Below are positions 8,746 through 18,788 of a stretch of 64,000 nt of DNA, piece by piece. Both the position numbers and the translations under genes were made by a program. Origin of the DNA: Acinetobacter sp. S54 (GTDB lineage: Bacteria > Pseudomonadota > Gammaproteobacteria > Pseudomonadales > Moraxellaceae); NCBI RefSeq assembly GCF_016624945.1, contig NZ_JACVUI010000001.1, forward strand, positions 310,001 through 374,000, read 5' to 3'. Within the stretch, counting starts at the first letter, position 1; every line of letters starts with the position of its first letter. Below the pieces are notes generated by a model. It was not told the origin of the DNA. It saw nothing but the letters and a program-made list of their open reading frames with translations, and made no database searches.

Positions 8746-9869
8746 AATTGAGCCTTAATTTGTTGACCAAACTTACCCCATTCAAACTCTTTCGAAAAGT
8801 TTTTACATTTCTCAATATTTTTAGATTCACCTAAAGCTTCTATCACTTGCTTCGATAGTGCTTGGTAGTTGTTTTTTTCAACTAGCCATCCAGATTCATT
8901 TTGCTTTACCGCATCTATAATCCCACCCGTTGCAAAGGCAATAGTAGGTGTACCATGTGCTGCGGCTTCTATTGCGACCATACCAAAACCTTCGGGATCA
9001 TCTGGAATATGTTTCACTGGAAAGATATGTAAAGCAGCTAAATAATAAAAACTTGATAAAACATCATCATCACTAATATTTCCTGTGAAAATAATATTAT
9101 TTTCAATATAGTGCTTTTTGGCAGTTGCTAAGAGTAGTTCTTTGGATTGTAGATTTTTATTTAAAGATTGATTTGGTGTATCACCAATAATCACAAGCAC
9201 AGTATCAGGTAGAGTTTTTACAATTTCAGAAAAACTGAAATCTATAAATTCATTTAAGCCTTTACGCTGGGTTAAACGTCCTATGGAAATCAAGATTTTT
9301 TTATTCTGTAAATTATGTTTATTTTTTAAATTTTGAATAAGTTGTTCATCTCTAGATTTTGGAGGAAAATTAACCCCAGGATGAATAACGCTTAATTTTT
9401 TTTCATTTACTCCCTTTTTAAGACAAATATCATAAGTCGGGGAACTATTTGCAATGATTTGATCGGCAGATCGAATAAAAGGAATCCATAAAAAATTATA
9501 TAGTTTATTATTTGTTCCTATATCCAAACCATGAATATAGACTAAACTTTTTTTTCTAAAAATCTTTGCCCAAAAAACAGCGATGGGTGCAGTCAAACCG
9601 CTACCAGCAAAAAGGATATCAGGATGTTGAGTTAAACAAACCCAAAATGTTTGAAAAAAAGCACAGATTAAAAAAATGGGTAAAGGGTTTAAAGGAACAC
9701 TATAAAAATGAGTATTCGATGGTGCAGAAAGTTTTGCCTGTCCATGACTAATAATTGTGACCCGATGCTCTTTGGACAATTCATCTGCAATATGCCAGTT
9801 TAAACGCTCCATGCCTCCGATGAGTGGAGGGAGATTGCGAGTGACGATGAGTATTTTTTTCTTAGGCAT
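8742..9869 (-). CDS. Family 4 glycosyltransferase (GT-B)
   Basis: This 375-residue GT4 enzyme begins KKILIVTRNLPPLIGGME, the glycine-rich loop common in GT4 proteins that act on lipid-linked or surface glycans. The donor domain has ILISIGRLTQRKG and EGFGMVAIEAAAHGTP with the E-x7-E pair. It is the first gene of a two-gene leftward operon and overlaps the second by 4 bases. AAGGAG stands about 8 bases before its ATG. It is divergent from pilA with about 210 bases between the two genes. It most likely builds a surface or pilin-linked oligosaccharide; the sugar it transfers is unknown. Confidence 0.85.
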   Translation of the reverse strand: MPKKKILIVTRNLPPLIGGMERLNWHIADELSKEHRVTIISHGQAKLSAPSNTHFYSVPLNPLPIFLICAFFQTFWVCLTQHPDILFAGSGLTAPIAVFWAKIFRKKSLVYIHGLDIGTNNKLYNFLWIPFIRSADQIIANSSPTYDICLKKGVNEKKLSVIHPGVNFPPKSRDEQLIQNLKNKHNLQNKKILISIGRLTQRKGLNEFIDFSFSEIVKTLPDTVLVIIGDTPNQSLNKNLQSKELLLATAKKHYIENNIIFTGNISDDDVLSSFYYLAALHIFPVKHIPDDPEGFGMVAIEAAAHGTPTIAFATGGIIDAVKQNESGWLVEKNNYQALSKQVIEALGESKNIEKCKNFSKEFEWGKFGQQIKAQL

Positions 9870-9963
9870 AATTTTAAGGAGTTATAATCTCTTTTAAAGT
9901 GTATCTGATTTGGTGGTTTTACGTTAATTCTTTTATTAAAAAAAACATCTTTAAAGTCATCAT

Positions 9964-9980
9964 ATGACAAAATATGTCAT
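9964..9980. promoter_or_regulatory. Inverted repeat ATGACA-N5-TGTCAT, candidate PilR enhancer site
   Basis: A perfect 6-base inverted repeat contains TGTC on both strands. It is centred about 63 bases upstream of the -24 element of the pilA sigma-54 promoter, a normal enhancer distance. PilR of Pseudomonas is reported to recognise TGTC-containing boxes upstream of pilA. The assignment is by analogy. Confidence 0.4.
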
Positions 9981-10033
9981 TTATTCAATATTTTATTTTA
10001 CTTATAGTGTTGAAATTACTTCATTTTATTTGT

Positions 10034-10049
10034 TGGCATGATTTTTGAT
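10034..10049 (+). promoter_or_regulatory. Sigma-54 (-24/-12) promoter of the pilin gene
   Basis: The sequence TGGCAT-N5-TTGAT matches the RpoN consensus TGGCAC-N5-TTGCW in 9 of its 11 defined positions, including the invariant GG at -24; the usual GC at -12 is GA here. Transcription would start near 10060, giving a leader of about 22 bases before the pilin ATG. Control of pilA by RpoN with PilS/PilR is the known pattern in related bacteria. Confidence 0.65.
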
Positions 10050-10081
10050 TATAAATTCCTATATTGCATTTGGGGAGCAAG

Positions 10082-10540
10082 ATGATAATTAGTACAAAAG
10101 GTTTTACACTTATTGAATTAATGATTGTTATCGCTATTATTGGGGTTTTGGCTGCAATCGCAATCCCAGCCTACCAAAACTATACGACTAGAGCACAAAT
10201 CTCTGAAGCACTAGGCATGGCAAGTGCATTTAAAGCAGAATTACTTGCAGTCTATGGAACAAGTGGTGCTTGTCCAACATCCCCCATAGATTTTGGGCTA
10301 GACTCATCTGGTACAATTAATTCAAAATATGTTCAAAGTGTTAGTATAAATACAACACATTCTGGTGCATTATGTGCATTTGATTTTAAGTTTAATACAG
10401 TGGGTATGAATGCAGGCGTTGCAGGAAAAACCCTTACTTTTGCGATGATGAATTATGCGGGTAATGGTTCCGCTCGTTGGGAATGTGCATCATCACAAAT
10501 TCGCCAATTATATTTGCCAACAATTTGTAGAGGTATTTAA
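10082..10540 (+). CDS. pilA: Type IV major pilin (ComP/PilA type)
   Basis: The 152-residue prepilin has the leader MIISTKG cleaved before Phe in [15 protein letters not shown], with the conserved Glu at mature position 5 and a long hydrophobic N-terminal helix. Four cysteines follow (GACP, ALCAF, WECAS, TICRG), and the last two frame a C-terminal disulfide loop. The C-terminus TICRGI resembles ComP of A. baylyi as I recall it and lacks the terminal serine of pilins glycosylated by TfpO. The ATG at 10082 is chosen because GGGGAG lies 4-5 bases upstream and the leader length is right. The protein forms the fibre for twitching and natural transformation. The next gene encodes its probable glycosylating enzyme. 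Confidence 0.92.
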   Translation: MIISTKGFTLIELMIVIAIIGVLAAIAIPAYQNYTTRAQISEALGMASAFKAELLAVYGTSGACPTSPIDFGLDSSGTINSKYVQSVSINTTHSGALCAFDFKFNTVGMNAGVAGKTLTFAMMNYAGNGSARWECASSQIRQLYLPTICRGI

Positions 10541-10636
10541 TCGTAGAGGCATCTAAATTTTAGATTTATCATGTCTAATTGTTTATACGGATAGGATTGG
10601 AAGATTGTATAATCCCACCATTCTATTTTCTACTCC

Positions 10637-12307
10637 ATGACTATGCGCGCTTTTTTCCTATTTTTAGCGTCGATCCTGATCAGTCTTGCATGGCTATCTC
10701 CCTATCATGCTTTTCCGTGGCTGACATTTTCCAGTGAGATACTCAGCTTTGCAGCAGTGCTTAGCTTGTTGGCAGGACTTTGCGCTCAAGATCTACGAAT
10801 TCCTAAAATTCAATGGATGGCTTTGCCTATCGTCATCATTCCACTGCTTCAATGGATGTGCGGGCTAGTTCTGGATCTAAGTAGCGCTTTGTTATTTAGC
10901 TTCTATTTATTGGGTTTTTGGTTCGCCATTGTTGCTGGTTATAATCTTGCACTCCAGACAGAACGAGTAAAACTGTTTACTCGTATCTGCTATGTTTTAA
11001 CTATAACCAGTGCTATTTCCAGTGTTATTGCAGTGTTGCAATGGTTTAATCTGGATCAACATGTTTATGGGGTGATGGAGCTCCGAGCAGGCAATCGACC
11101 ATTTGCCAATTTTGCCCAGCCAAATAATATGTCGACCTTTTTGCTCATGGGACTCATGGCCTGTTTGTATTTATTTGAGCAACGGAAACTAAAAACACTA
11201 TTATTAATTTCAACATCAGCATTGGTTTTATTTGCGATTGCACTCAGCCAGTCACGTACTGCGTGGGTGGTGTGTTTATTTTTTATGAGCTATTGGACCT
11301 ATAAAACGTATAAGCATCCAGTTCGTTTGCGTATGCCTTATATGCTGGTGTGGGTGATAAGCTTTATTGGCATGATTGCTTTACTGCCAAGTTTGTCTAC
11401 TCTTATTGCTTCATTCGGTGCAGAAAAAGTGGTGGAAGCCAGTTCGGTTGCTGAACGAGCAACCTCAGGCTATTTGCGCTTTGATATCTGGACGCAAATG
11501 TTATTGGCGATTCAGCAACATCCTTTAAGTGGTTATGGATGGGGGCAAACCAGTCTGGCACAGCTCACTATTTTTAATCTGCATCCCTCTCATGAATGGG
11601 TCACCAGCGGTCATAATATTCTGTTAGATATTATCGTCTGGAATGGTTTACCCCTTGGTTTACTGATCATTGGGTATATGACATGCTGGATTTTATGGTT
11701 AAATCATAAGGCAAGAAGTCCAGAGTCGATTATTGCTTTGCTCATGGTGGGAGCAATTTTAATTCATGCTTTACTCGAATTTCCGTTGCGCTATGCCTAT
11801 TTTTTATTCCCTTTTGGCTTCTTATTGGGTTTTGTACAATCGCAATCCTCAGATCTCAACGCATCAGTTTTATCTAAATATGTGATAAGGGGTATTGTTG
11901 TGATCAGTGGTATTTTTATGCTGCTGATTTGGCGAGACTACACAGTTTATAAACTCAATAATGGTTTAGCTTTTCGTGGAAAGCAGCCCACACAAACCGT
12001 GTTGGGTAGTACAGATATCTATCTGCTTACCCAGTTTAAAGATCGTTTACTTTGGCTGCAAATGAATCCGACGACGCAACTGAGTGATGATGAGCTGACT
12101 GAGCTTGGTCAAATGGTGAAAAATAGGGCTTCACCTTATAACCTACATAAATATGCACAGCTATTATTGGCGAATGGTAAAGCGCATGAAGCAGGGCAAT
12201 ATTTGTATTACTTAAATATGTTGCATCATGAGCAATACACACTTCAGGATTTAAGCGCGGAAAATGCGGCATCTGCTATTTATGGGGACGATGAGAAGAA
12301 ACGTTAA
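10637..12307 (+). CDS. pglL: PglL-family O-oligosaccharyltransferase (Wzy_C ligase), probably pilin-directed
   Basis: The 556-residue inner-membrane protein has about ten to twelve hydrophobic segments. A large periplasmic loop near residues 250-340 contains the YGWGQTSLAQL and SGHNILLDIIVWNG motifs typical of Wzy/WaaL/PglL proteins, where the histidine of the HN motif is functionally important. A C-terminal soluble part of about 130 residues agrees with the PglL-specific domain. PglL enzymes move an oligosaccharide from undecaprenyl pyrophosphate to serine or threonine of periplasmic proteins. Its place 96 bases after pilA mirrors the comP-pglLComP pair of A. baylyi, so a pilin-specific role is likely. 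The general PglL must be elsewhere if present. Confidence 0.8.
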   Translation: MTMRAFFLFLASILISLAWLSPYHAFPWLTFSSEILSFAAVLSLLAGLCAQDLRIPKIQWMALPIVIIPLLQWMCGLVLDLSSALLFSFYLLGFWFAIVAGYNLALQTERVKLFTRICYVLTITSAISSVIAVLQWFNLDQHVYGVMELRAGNRPFANFAQPNNMSTFLLMGLMACLYLFEQRKLKTLLLISTSALVLFAIALSQSRTAWVVCLFFMSYWTYKTYKHPVRLRMPYMLVWVISFIGMIALLPSLSTLIASFGAEKVVEASSVAERATSGYLRFDIWTQMLLAIQQHPLSGYGWGQTSLAQLTIFNLHPSHEWVTSGHNILLDIIVWNGLPLGLLIIGYMTCWILWLNHKARSPESIIALLMVGAILIHALLEFPLRYAYFLFPFGFLLGFVQSQSSDLNASVLSKYVIRGIVVISGIFMLLIWRDYTVYKLNNGLAFRGKQPTQTVLGSTDIYLLTQFKDRLLWLQMNPTTQLSDDELTELGQMVKNRASPYNLHKYAQLLLANGKAHEAGQYLYYLNMLHHEQYTLQDLSAENAASAIYGDDEKKR

Positions 12308-12651
12308 ATTATTTTTCAGCATTCTATGGGATCTCATGGCGTGCTGAACATTTTCATTCTTAAATAAGTTCAGTTCTATTCGGCATCATGTGATTTTAGT
12401 AAAGAGATAGAAAATTATATTTTTTGTATTGAATAATGAATAAAAGAAACCTGAACTCCCCATTATTTTTTCAATGTTGAATCTATCTAGAGACATAGCT
12501 TCAAAGTTAGTTTAATTCGTATGCATCGCAATAAAATCATCTTGACCGTTTATCCGAGCCTTACTGAATCCTACCTGACTTTGTTGTAGCCTATTTATAG
12601 GCTTTTATTTAACCCAGCATGTTTTTTGATGCATGATTTCGGGAGCAGGGC
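12308..12651. other. Intergenic region with two weak stem-loops
   Basis: No gene is seen. TTCAGCA (12315-12321) and TGCTGAA (12342-12348) form a 7-base perfect inverted repeat just after pglL. AGCCTA-TTTA-TAGGCT (12588-12603) is followed by TTTATTT and could end a transcript 40 bases before the next gene. Neither is a convincing strong terminator. Confidence 0.4.
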
Positions 12652-13143
12652 ATGAATTTTATCAAATACTTGACTGTTGTTTTGCTATTGATTTCGATGT
12701 GCTTGCCAGCTGTTCAGGCAAATGAGGTCGCATCTTTACCGAGTATTCATGCGATGGCGGAATCTGAACTACGCGAGGAAGTAGGGTTTGTGCCATTTCA
12801 GGAAGATAAACCCGTACGTCAGGCACTCAGACATCATGTTGATAAAATTCAAAATGATATACAAAATCCGAATGTCAATGAAACTCCTTATATCGCGATA
12901 GATTATCAGCCAGTTACCACGCCAGATATGAGCCAACTTTCTCCATTTTTACAACAATATATTTTATCCATTACCTCAGGTTTACAGTCTTCTGATCCGA
13001 CCAGTGGCATATTTAATATGCTTGAGCCTTTGGATATCAATCGAAACAATATTGCAGCTCTCCGTGAGGGAACAATTAAAATTAATATGGAACAAGCTAT
13101 AAAATTTCAACAACAAATTAGAGAAGGGTTGGGTATGAAATAA
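12652..13143 (+). CDS. Exported protein of unknown function
   Basis: I do not recognise this 163-residue protein. Residues 1-23 form a clear Sec signal peptide (MNFIKYLTVVLLLISMCLPAVQA) with a likely cleavage after VQA. The mature part is hydrophilic and largely helical with no cysteines, so it is probably a soluble periplasmic protein. A start at ATG 12652 fits, with GGGAGCAGGG just upstream. It stands alone between the pilin-glycosylation gene and the convergent fadA. A link to pilus or glycan function is possible by position only; a genus-restricted protein is equally likely. Confidence 0.7.
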   Translation: MNFIKYLTVVLLLISMCLPAVQANEVASLPSIHAMAESELREEVGFVPFQEDKPVRQALRHHVDKIQNDIQNPNVNETPYIAIDYQPVTTPDMSQLSPFLQQYILSITSGLQSSDPTSGIFNMLEPLDINRNNIAALREGTIKINMEQAIKFQQQIREGLGMK

Positions 13144-13250
13144 AAGGTTCGGCTGGCTTTGGGTTCTTTGATTTAAAAACATGCAATACGAGCTATTTAT
13201 TATTTCCTAAATTTATTTTTGTTCTTCTCGTAATTTTTAATTCTTTAAAA

Positions 13251-13278
13251 AAATCCCCGCTTTTGCGAGGATTTTTTA
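13251..13278 (-). terminator. Rho-independent terminator of fadBA
   Basis: AATCCCCGC and GCGAGGATT pair around a TTTT loop with one mismatch. On the minus strand the stem is followed by seven T residues, 17 bases past the fadA stop. It may also stop the rightward transcript of the exported protein gene. Confidence 0.75.
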
Positions 13279-13294
13279 TGGAGATATTTAAATC

Positions 13295-14467
<1,173 letters not shown>

Positions 14468-14479
14468 TCACGTCGCTCC

Positions 14480-16633
14480 TTAACCGTAGAATTTTTTGTT
14501 ATTGGTAGCCATGTCACGCAACATCTGTGGCGCTTCATAAGCTTTACCTAAGTGTGCATATTTGTCGCAAAGTGCAACGTATTCAGCCACGCCAGTCTGG
14601 TCGATATAGCGACATGGTCCACCACGGAATGGAGGGAAACCAATACCCATAATCATCGCCATATCGGCTTCGCTTGGTGTTGCAACGATGTTATCTTCAA
14701 GACAACGTACCGTTTCGTTGCACAGTGCTAGCATCATACGATCGATAATTTCCTGAGCGTCAAACTCACGTTTTTCGCCAGTTACCACAGTTGCAATCAC
14801 TTCATATGCAGTTGGATCAACGGTTTTGGCTTTTTTGCCTTTTTTGTCCAGTACATATTGGTAGAAACCAACGTCGTTCTTTTGACCTAAACGTTTTGCT
14901 TCATACATGGTTTGGATAGAACCTTTGTAATCTGGCTTCATACGGTCTGGGAAACCTTCTGCCATGACTTCTGCACCATGAACGCCAGTATCGATACCAA
15001 CGACATCCATGAGGTAAGCAGGACCCATTGGCCAGCCAAATTTTTCCATGACTTTATCGATTTGCTGGAAGTCAGCGCCATCTTTAAGTAATAGATCAAA
15101 CGCACCAAAGTAAGGGAACAAGACACGGTTCACTAGGAAGCCCGGGCAGTCATTAACTACGATCGGGGTTTTACCCATTTTTTGAGCGAGTACAACGGTG
15201 GTTGCAACAGCTTCTTCCGAAGTTTGTTCACCACGAATAACTTCAACCAGTGGCATCATATGAACTGGGTTAAAGAAGTGCATACCTACAAAATTTTCAG
15301 GACGTTTCAATGCTTTTGCTAAACGTGTAATTGAAATTGTTGAGGTGTTAGAGGCAATAATCGTGTTATCACGTACTTTTGCTTCAGTATCGGCTAAAAC
15401 TGCTTCTTTTACTTTTGGATTTTCAGTGACAGCTTCAATCACGATATCCACTTCTTTAAACTCATCGTAGCTTAAAGTTGGGCGGATACGCGCTAAAGTT
15501 TCACCCATTTGAGCTGGTTTTAGCTTTTTGCGTTCAACTTGTTTGGTCAATAAACCGTTGGCTTCTTTCATGCCTAGCGCAAGTTGGGCATTCCCAATAT
15601 CTTTCATGATAATTGGTGTGCCTTTGCTGGCAGCTTGATAAGCAATACCACCACCCATGATACCTGCACCAAGTACAGCGGCTTGGTTAACTGGATGCGC
15701 GCCTTTTTCGTGTTTCTTCGACGCTTTTTTCACCACCTGATCGTTGATGAATAACCCAATCAATGCTTCTGCCTGAAGGGTAACAGCTGCTTTAGCAAAA
15801 CCTTCAGCCTCTGCTTTCAACGCATCATCACGACCTGAGTTGGCACCTGCCTGAATCGAATCAATCATGAGTTTCGGAGCAGGGTATTGAGCAGGATTCG
15901 CTTTAGCTAGTACCGCACCTTTAACTGTATTGAAGGCCATCATTTGCTCAAGTGGGTCGAGCTTGACTGGCTCAAGTTTTTCCTGACGCTTAGCTTTCCA
16001 GTCCAAACGACCAGCCAAGGCTTGTTTAACCAGATCAATTGCTGCTTCTTGTAATTTATCGGCAGTAACGACAGCATCTACCGCGCCATCTTTCAATGCA
16101 GCAGCAGGTTTTTTGGGTGCAGCCATGGCAATCCATTCAACTGCATTGTCAATACCAATTACACGGCTTAAACGAACCGTACCACCAAAGCCAGGGAAGA
16201 TCCCCAATTTAATTTCAGGTAGGCCGACTTGTGCTTGTTCTGACATCACACGATAGTCACAGACCAGACACATTTCAAAACCGCCGCCCAATGCCATACC
16301 ATTTATGGCAGCAACTTTTGGGATGTTTAAATCTTCAAAGCTATTAAAAATTTCATGAACAGGCAGAGCCCAATCAACGATGGCTTTTTCACCTTGGGCA
16401 AAATTTTGTCCAAACTCGGTAATGTCTGCACCCACGATAAATGTGGATTTGCCTGAAGTGACGATTAAGCCTTTAATTTCAGGATTAACTTTAACCGCGG
16501 CAATGGCTGCCTGAAAGTCTTCAATCGTTGCGCGGTTAAATTTGTTGACTGACTCACCTTGTAAGTCAAAGCGGAATTCTGCAATTCCGTCCGCAAGCAT
16601 TTGGACGGTAATGGCATTGCCAGCGTGGATCAT
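14480..16633 (-). CDS. fadB: Multifunctional fatty-acid oxidation complex, alpha subunit
   Basis: The 717-residue protein joins an N-terminal enoyl-CoA hydratase/isomerase (crotonase) domain, residues 1-190, to a C-terminal 3-hydroxyacyl-CoA dehydrogenase. [17 protein letters not shown] and [15 protein letters not shown] carry the oxyanion loop and catalytic glutamates. [20 protein letters not shown] near residue 320 is the NAD-binding Rossmann motif, and [14 protein letters not shown] holds the dehydrogenase histidine. Length and order match FadB. AGGAG precedes its ATG. It is the first gene of fadBA. No fatty-acid repressor site could be identified with confidence in the upstream gap. Confidence 0.95.
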   Translation of the reverse strand: MIHAGNAITVQMLADGIAEFRFDLQGESVNKFNRATIEDFQAAIAAVKVNPEIKGLIVTSGKSTFIVGADITEFGQNFAQGEKAIVDWALPVHEIFNSFEDLNIPKVAAINGMALGGGFEMCLVCDYRVMSEQAQVGLPEIKLGIFPGFGGTVRLSRVIGIDNAVEWIAMAAPKKPAAALKDGAVDAVVTADKLQEAAIDLVKQALAGRLDWKAKRQEKLEPVKLDPLEQMMAFNTVKGAVLAKANPAQYPAPKLMIDSIQAGANSGRDDALKAEAEGFAKAAVTLQAEALIGLFINDQVVKKASKKHEKGAHPVNQAAVLGAGIMGGGIAYQAASKGTPIIMKDIGNAQLALGMKEANGLLTKQVERKKLKPAQMGETLARIRPTLSYDEFKEVDIVIEAVTENPKVKEAVLADTEAKVRDNTIIASNTSTISITRLAKALKRPENFVGMHFFNPVHMMPLVEVIRGEQTSEEAVATTVVLAQKMGKTPIVVNDCPGFLVNRVLFPYFGAFDLLLKDGADFQQIDKVMEKFGWPMGPAYLMDVVGIDTGVHGAEVMAEGFPDRMKPDYKGSIQTMYEAKRLGQKNDVGFYQYVLDKKGKKAKTVDPTAYEVIATVVTGEKREFDAQEIIDRMMLALCNETVRCLEDNIVATPSEADMAMIMGIGFPPFRGGPCRYIDQTGVAEYVALCDKYAHLGKAYEAPQMLRDMATNNKKFYG

Positions 16634-17132
16634 GCCTGATCTCCTTTATTTTGGAGGACTTCTACGTTGATGTGATGAAGCGCGTATGCATTATAGTTGC
16701 ACACGTTTATGCTCCGCTAATCTTACGATAACTATATCCAAAAACGGCATAACAAGTTGTATCAAGCCGTGACGCAAGGGTCATCTATTTTTGTTACCTG
16801 TTATTGCGAGTTTTTGTAAATATCGTTCCCTAATCATAACGGTAGATAATGAACTTCCTGTTTCAATTCAAGTTTTTTATAAAAACTTATATTTTTATAA
16901 TGGATTCAGCCCAAAAAAAGTAGCCCTATTTTTGTAACCATTCTGTCAAAAAGGTCAATTGCATCAAATTATTTATTCAAATATCCACATAAAAATTTGT
17001 CCAAATCGACGAAAATTCGCTTTTTCGCTTTGGCTTTTGCTAAAATCTCACGCCATTAACCATGATCAGTGGCTTATATAGTGGGTATTTTTTGCTCGGT
17101 GTTTGCCATCCTTATTTGAAAAGAGTAGCAAT
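16634..17132. other. Divergent intergenic region between fadB and the lpxO-like gene
   Basis: About 500 AT-rich bases hold no gene. Promoters for both divergent genes must lie here, but I see no box pair good enough to place. The only G/C-rich part is near 16640-16760, next to fadB. Confidence 0.4.
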
Positions 17133-18071
17133 ATGATTAAATGGATCATATTAGCGATTTTTGTGATTTCAGCTTTGTATATCCAAAATCGCGGGAAAGT
17201 ACGACATTCGTTTTATCGTCAATTTTTTGATCATTCTACGATCTTGGCGCCGATCAATTTTTTGATGTACCTCTTTTCAAGAGTACCGAATCAGCCCTAT
17301 ATCGATACACAGCATTTTAAAGATTTAAAAGTGTTGGATGAAAATTGGGAAATGATTCGCGATGAAGCACAGGCTTTATATGCACAGGGCGGGATTAAGG
17401 CATCTAGTACCTACAATGACTTAGGGTTTAACTCGTTTTTTAAAACGGGTTGGAAACGTTTTTATTTAAAATGGTATGACTCTGCACATCCATCGGCGGC
17501 CGAGTTGTGCCCAAAGACCACCGCTTTGCTAAAAACATTGCCTACTATTAAAGCCGCCATGTTTACTGAACTTGCACCCCATAGTCGTCTGGTGCGTCAC
17601 CGCGATCCTTACGCGGGTTCTCTACGCTATCACTTGGGTCTAATCACTCCCAATGATGACCGTTGTTTTATTGATGTCGATGGACAGCTTTATTCATGGC
17701 GTGATGGCGAAAGCGTGGTATTTGATGAAACCTATATTCACTATGCCGAAAATGGTACTGATGAAAATCGCATTATTTTCTTTGCTGATGTTGAACGTCC
17801 GTTAAAAACTCGGTTGATGGAAAAGTTCAATCATTGGTTTGGTAAAAATGTGATGACTGCGGCCAGTTCACCTAATGAAACTGGAGACCAGACTGGCGGT
17901 TTAAATAAAGCTTTTGGTTATGTTTATCAAATCCGAATCAAAGCTAAGGCCTTAAAAGCCAAAAACCGCAAATTATACTATTTCCTGAAATGGTTCCTGA
18001 TGCTCGGCATATTTTTCCTGATTTTTATACGTCCTTATATGCCCCAAATTATCAATTTTTTTCAAAAATGA
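17133..18071 (+). CDS. lpxO: Aspartyl/asparaginyl beta-hydroxylase family protein, LpxO-like lipid A hydroxylase
   Basis: The 312-residue Fe(II)/2-oxoglutarate dioxygenase has an N-terminal membrane segment (residues 2-18) and a C-terminal hydrophobic segment near residues 283-300. This matches LpxO, which adds a 2-hydroxyl to a secondary acyl chain of lipid A at the inner face of the inner membrane. The iron ligands are H156 and D158 in RHRDPYAGSLRYH and H203 in YIHYAENG. ATG 17133 is preferred to an upstream TTG because AAGAG lies just ahead and the membrane helix then starts the protein. A strong terminator follows, so it is probably monocistronic. Closely related hydroxylases with other substrates cannot be excluded. 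Confidence 0.8.
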   Translation: MIKWIILAIFVISALYIQNRGKVRHSFYRQFFDHSTILAPINFLMYLFSRVPNQPYIDTQHFKDLKVLDENWEMIRDEAQALYAQGGIKASSTYNDLGFNSFFKTGWKRFYLKWYDSAHPSAAELCPKTTALLKTLPTIKAAMFTELAPHSRLVRHRDPYAGSLRYHLGLITPNDDRCFIDVDGQLYSWRDGESVVFDETYIHYAENGTDENRIIFFADVERPLKTRLMEKFNHWFGKNVMTAASSPNETGDQTGGLNKAFGYVYQIRIKAKALKAKNRKLYYFLKWFLMLGIFFLIFIRPYMPQIINFFQK

Positions 18072-18080
18072 CATAATGTA

Positions 18081-18103
18081 AACGCCCGAAAGGGCGTTTT
18101 TTT
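18081..18103 (+). terminator. Rho-independent terminator after the lpxO-like gene
   Basis: AACGCCC-gaaa-GGGCGTT is a perfect 7-base stem with a tetraloop, followed by a run of T residues, 9 bases after the stop codon. Confidence 0.9.
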
Positions 18104-18247
18104 GGGGGTAAAAGAAATACTTTTGAGCAGAAAAGGATACGTGATTTGCATATGCTTTGCCCTTATAACAAGTTCATGAGAAGATAAAGCCAGTTTTAAA
18201 GATTGTGTAAAATTTAAAAAATTAATAAATGTATTGGGGAGTTTTGC

Positions 18248-18667
18248 ATGCATACCTTTCGCTCTAAAAAAGACTGGTGGATATTGGGTTTTATCATCGC
18301 AGCGACAGGGATTTTATTGCAAATGTTATGGAGTATGCAGCTTAGAGGGACTTTAGAAGACTATCCAGAACACGGCATTGTTTATGCTTTAGTCATTGCA
18401 ATCATGTGGTGGCCTGTTGTGAATACACGTTATGTTGTGACTGACGACCAACTGATCATTCATAGCATGTTTTTAACATGGACGATTTTACGAAGTAATA
18501 TCCAAAATATTACTCCAACTAATAATCCGCTTTCATCTCCTGCATTGTCTCTGGATCGATTGCGTATTGATTATTTGAAGGACGGAAAGTCTAAATACGT
18601 GCTGGTTTCGCCGAAAGATAAGCAGAAATTTACAGAAGCTTTACATCTGGACCATCGTCATTATTAA
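18248..18667 (+). CDS. Small PH-domain membrane protein
   Basis: The 139-residue protein has two hydrophobic helices (residues 12-30 and 42-58) followed by a cytoplasmic beta-rich part with the pattern NTRYVVTDDQLIIHSMF, which is the bacterial pleckstrin-homology-like fold (bPH). The function is unknown; such proteins are often annotated only as PH domain-containing. GGGGAG lies 8 bases upstream of the ATG. It stands between two terminated or spaced units and is probably transcribed alone. The assignment to the bPH group rests on pattern only. Confidence 0.65.
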   Translation: MHTFRSKKDWWILGFIIAATGILLQMLWSMQLRGTLEDYPEHGIVYALVIAIMWWPVVNTRYVVTDDQLIIHSMFLTWTILRSNIQNITPTNNPLSSPALSLDRLRIDYLKDGKSKYVLVSPKDKQKFTEALHLDHRHY

Positions 18668-18788
18668 ACAATGATCGTCTTTTTCATTGTAAGTATGTCT
18701 CTTTACAGCAAACAAAAATATAAATGCTTGAAAAGAGAATGCTCTAACACAACATACACTGATGTAGCCAAAGGAAAGCCAAGATACA

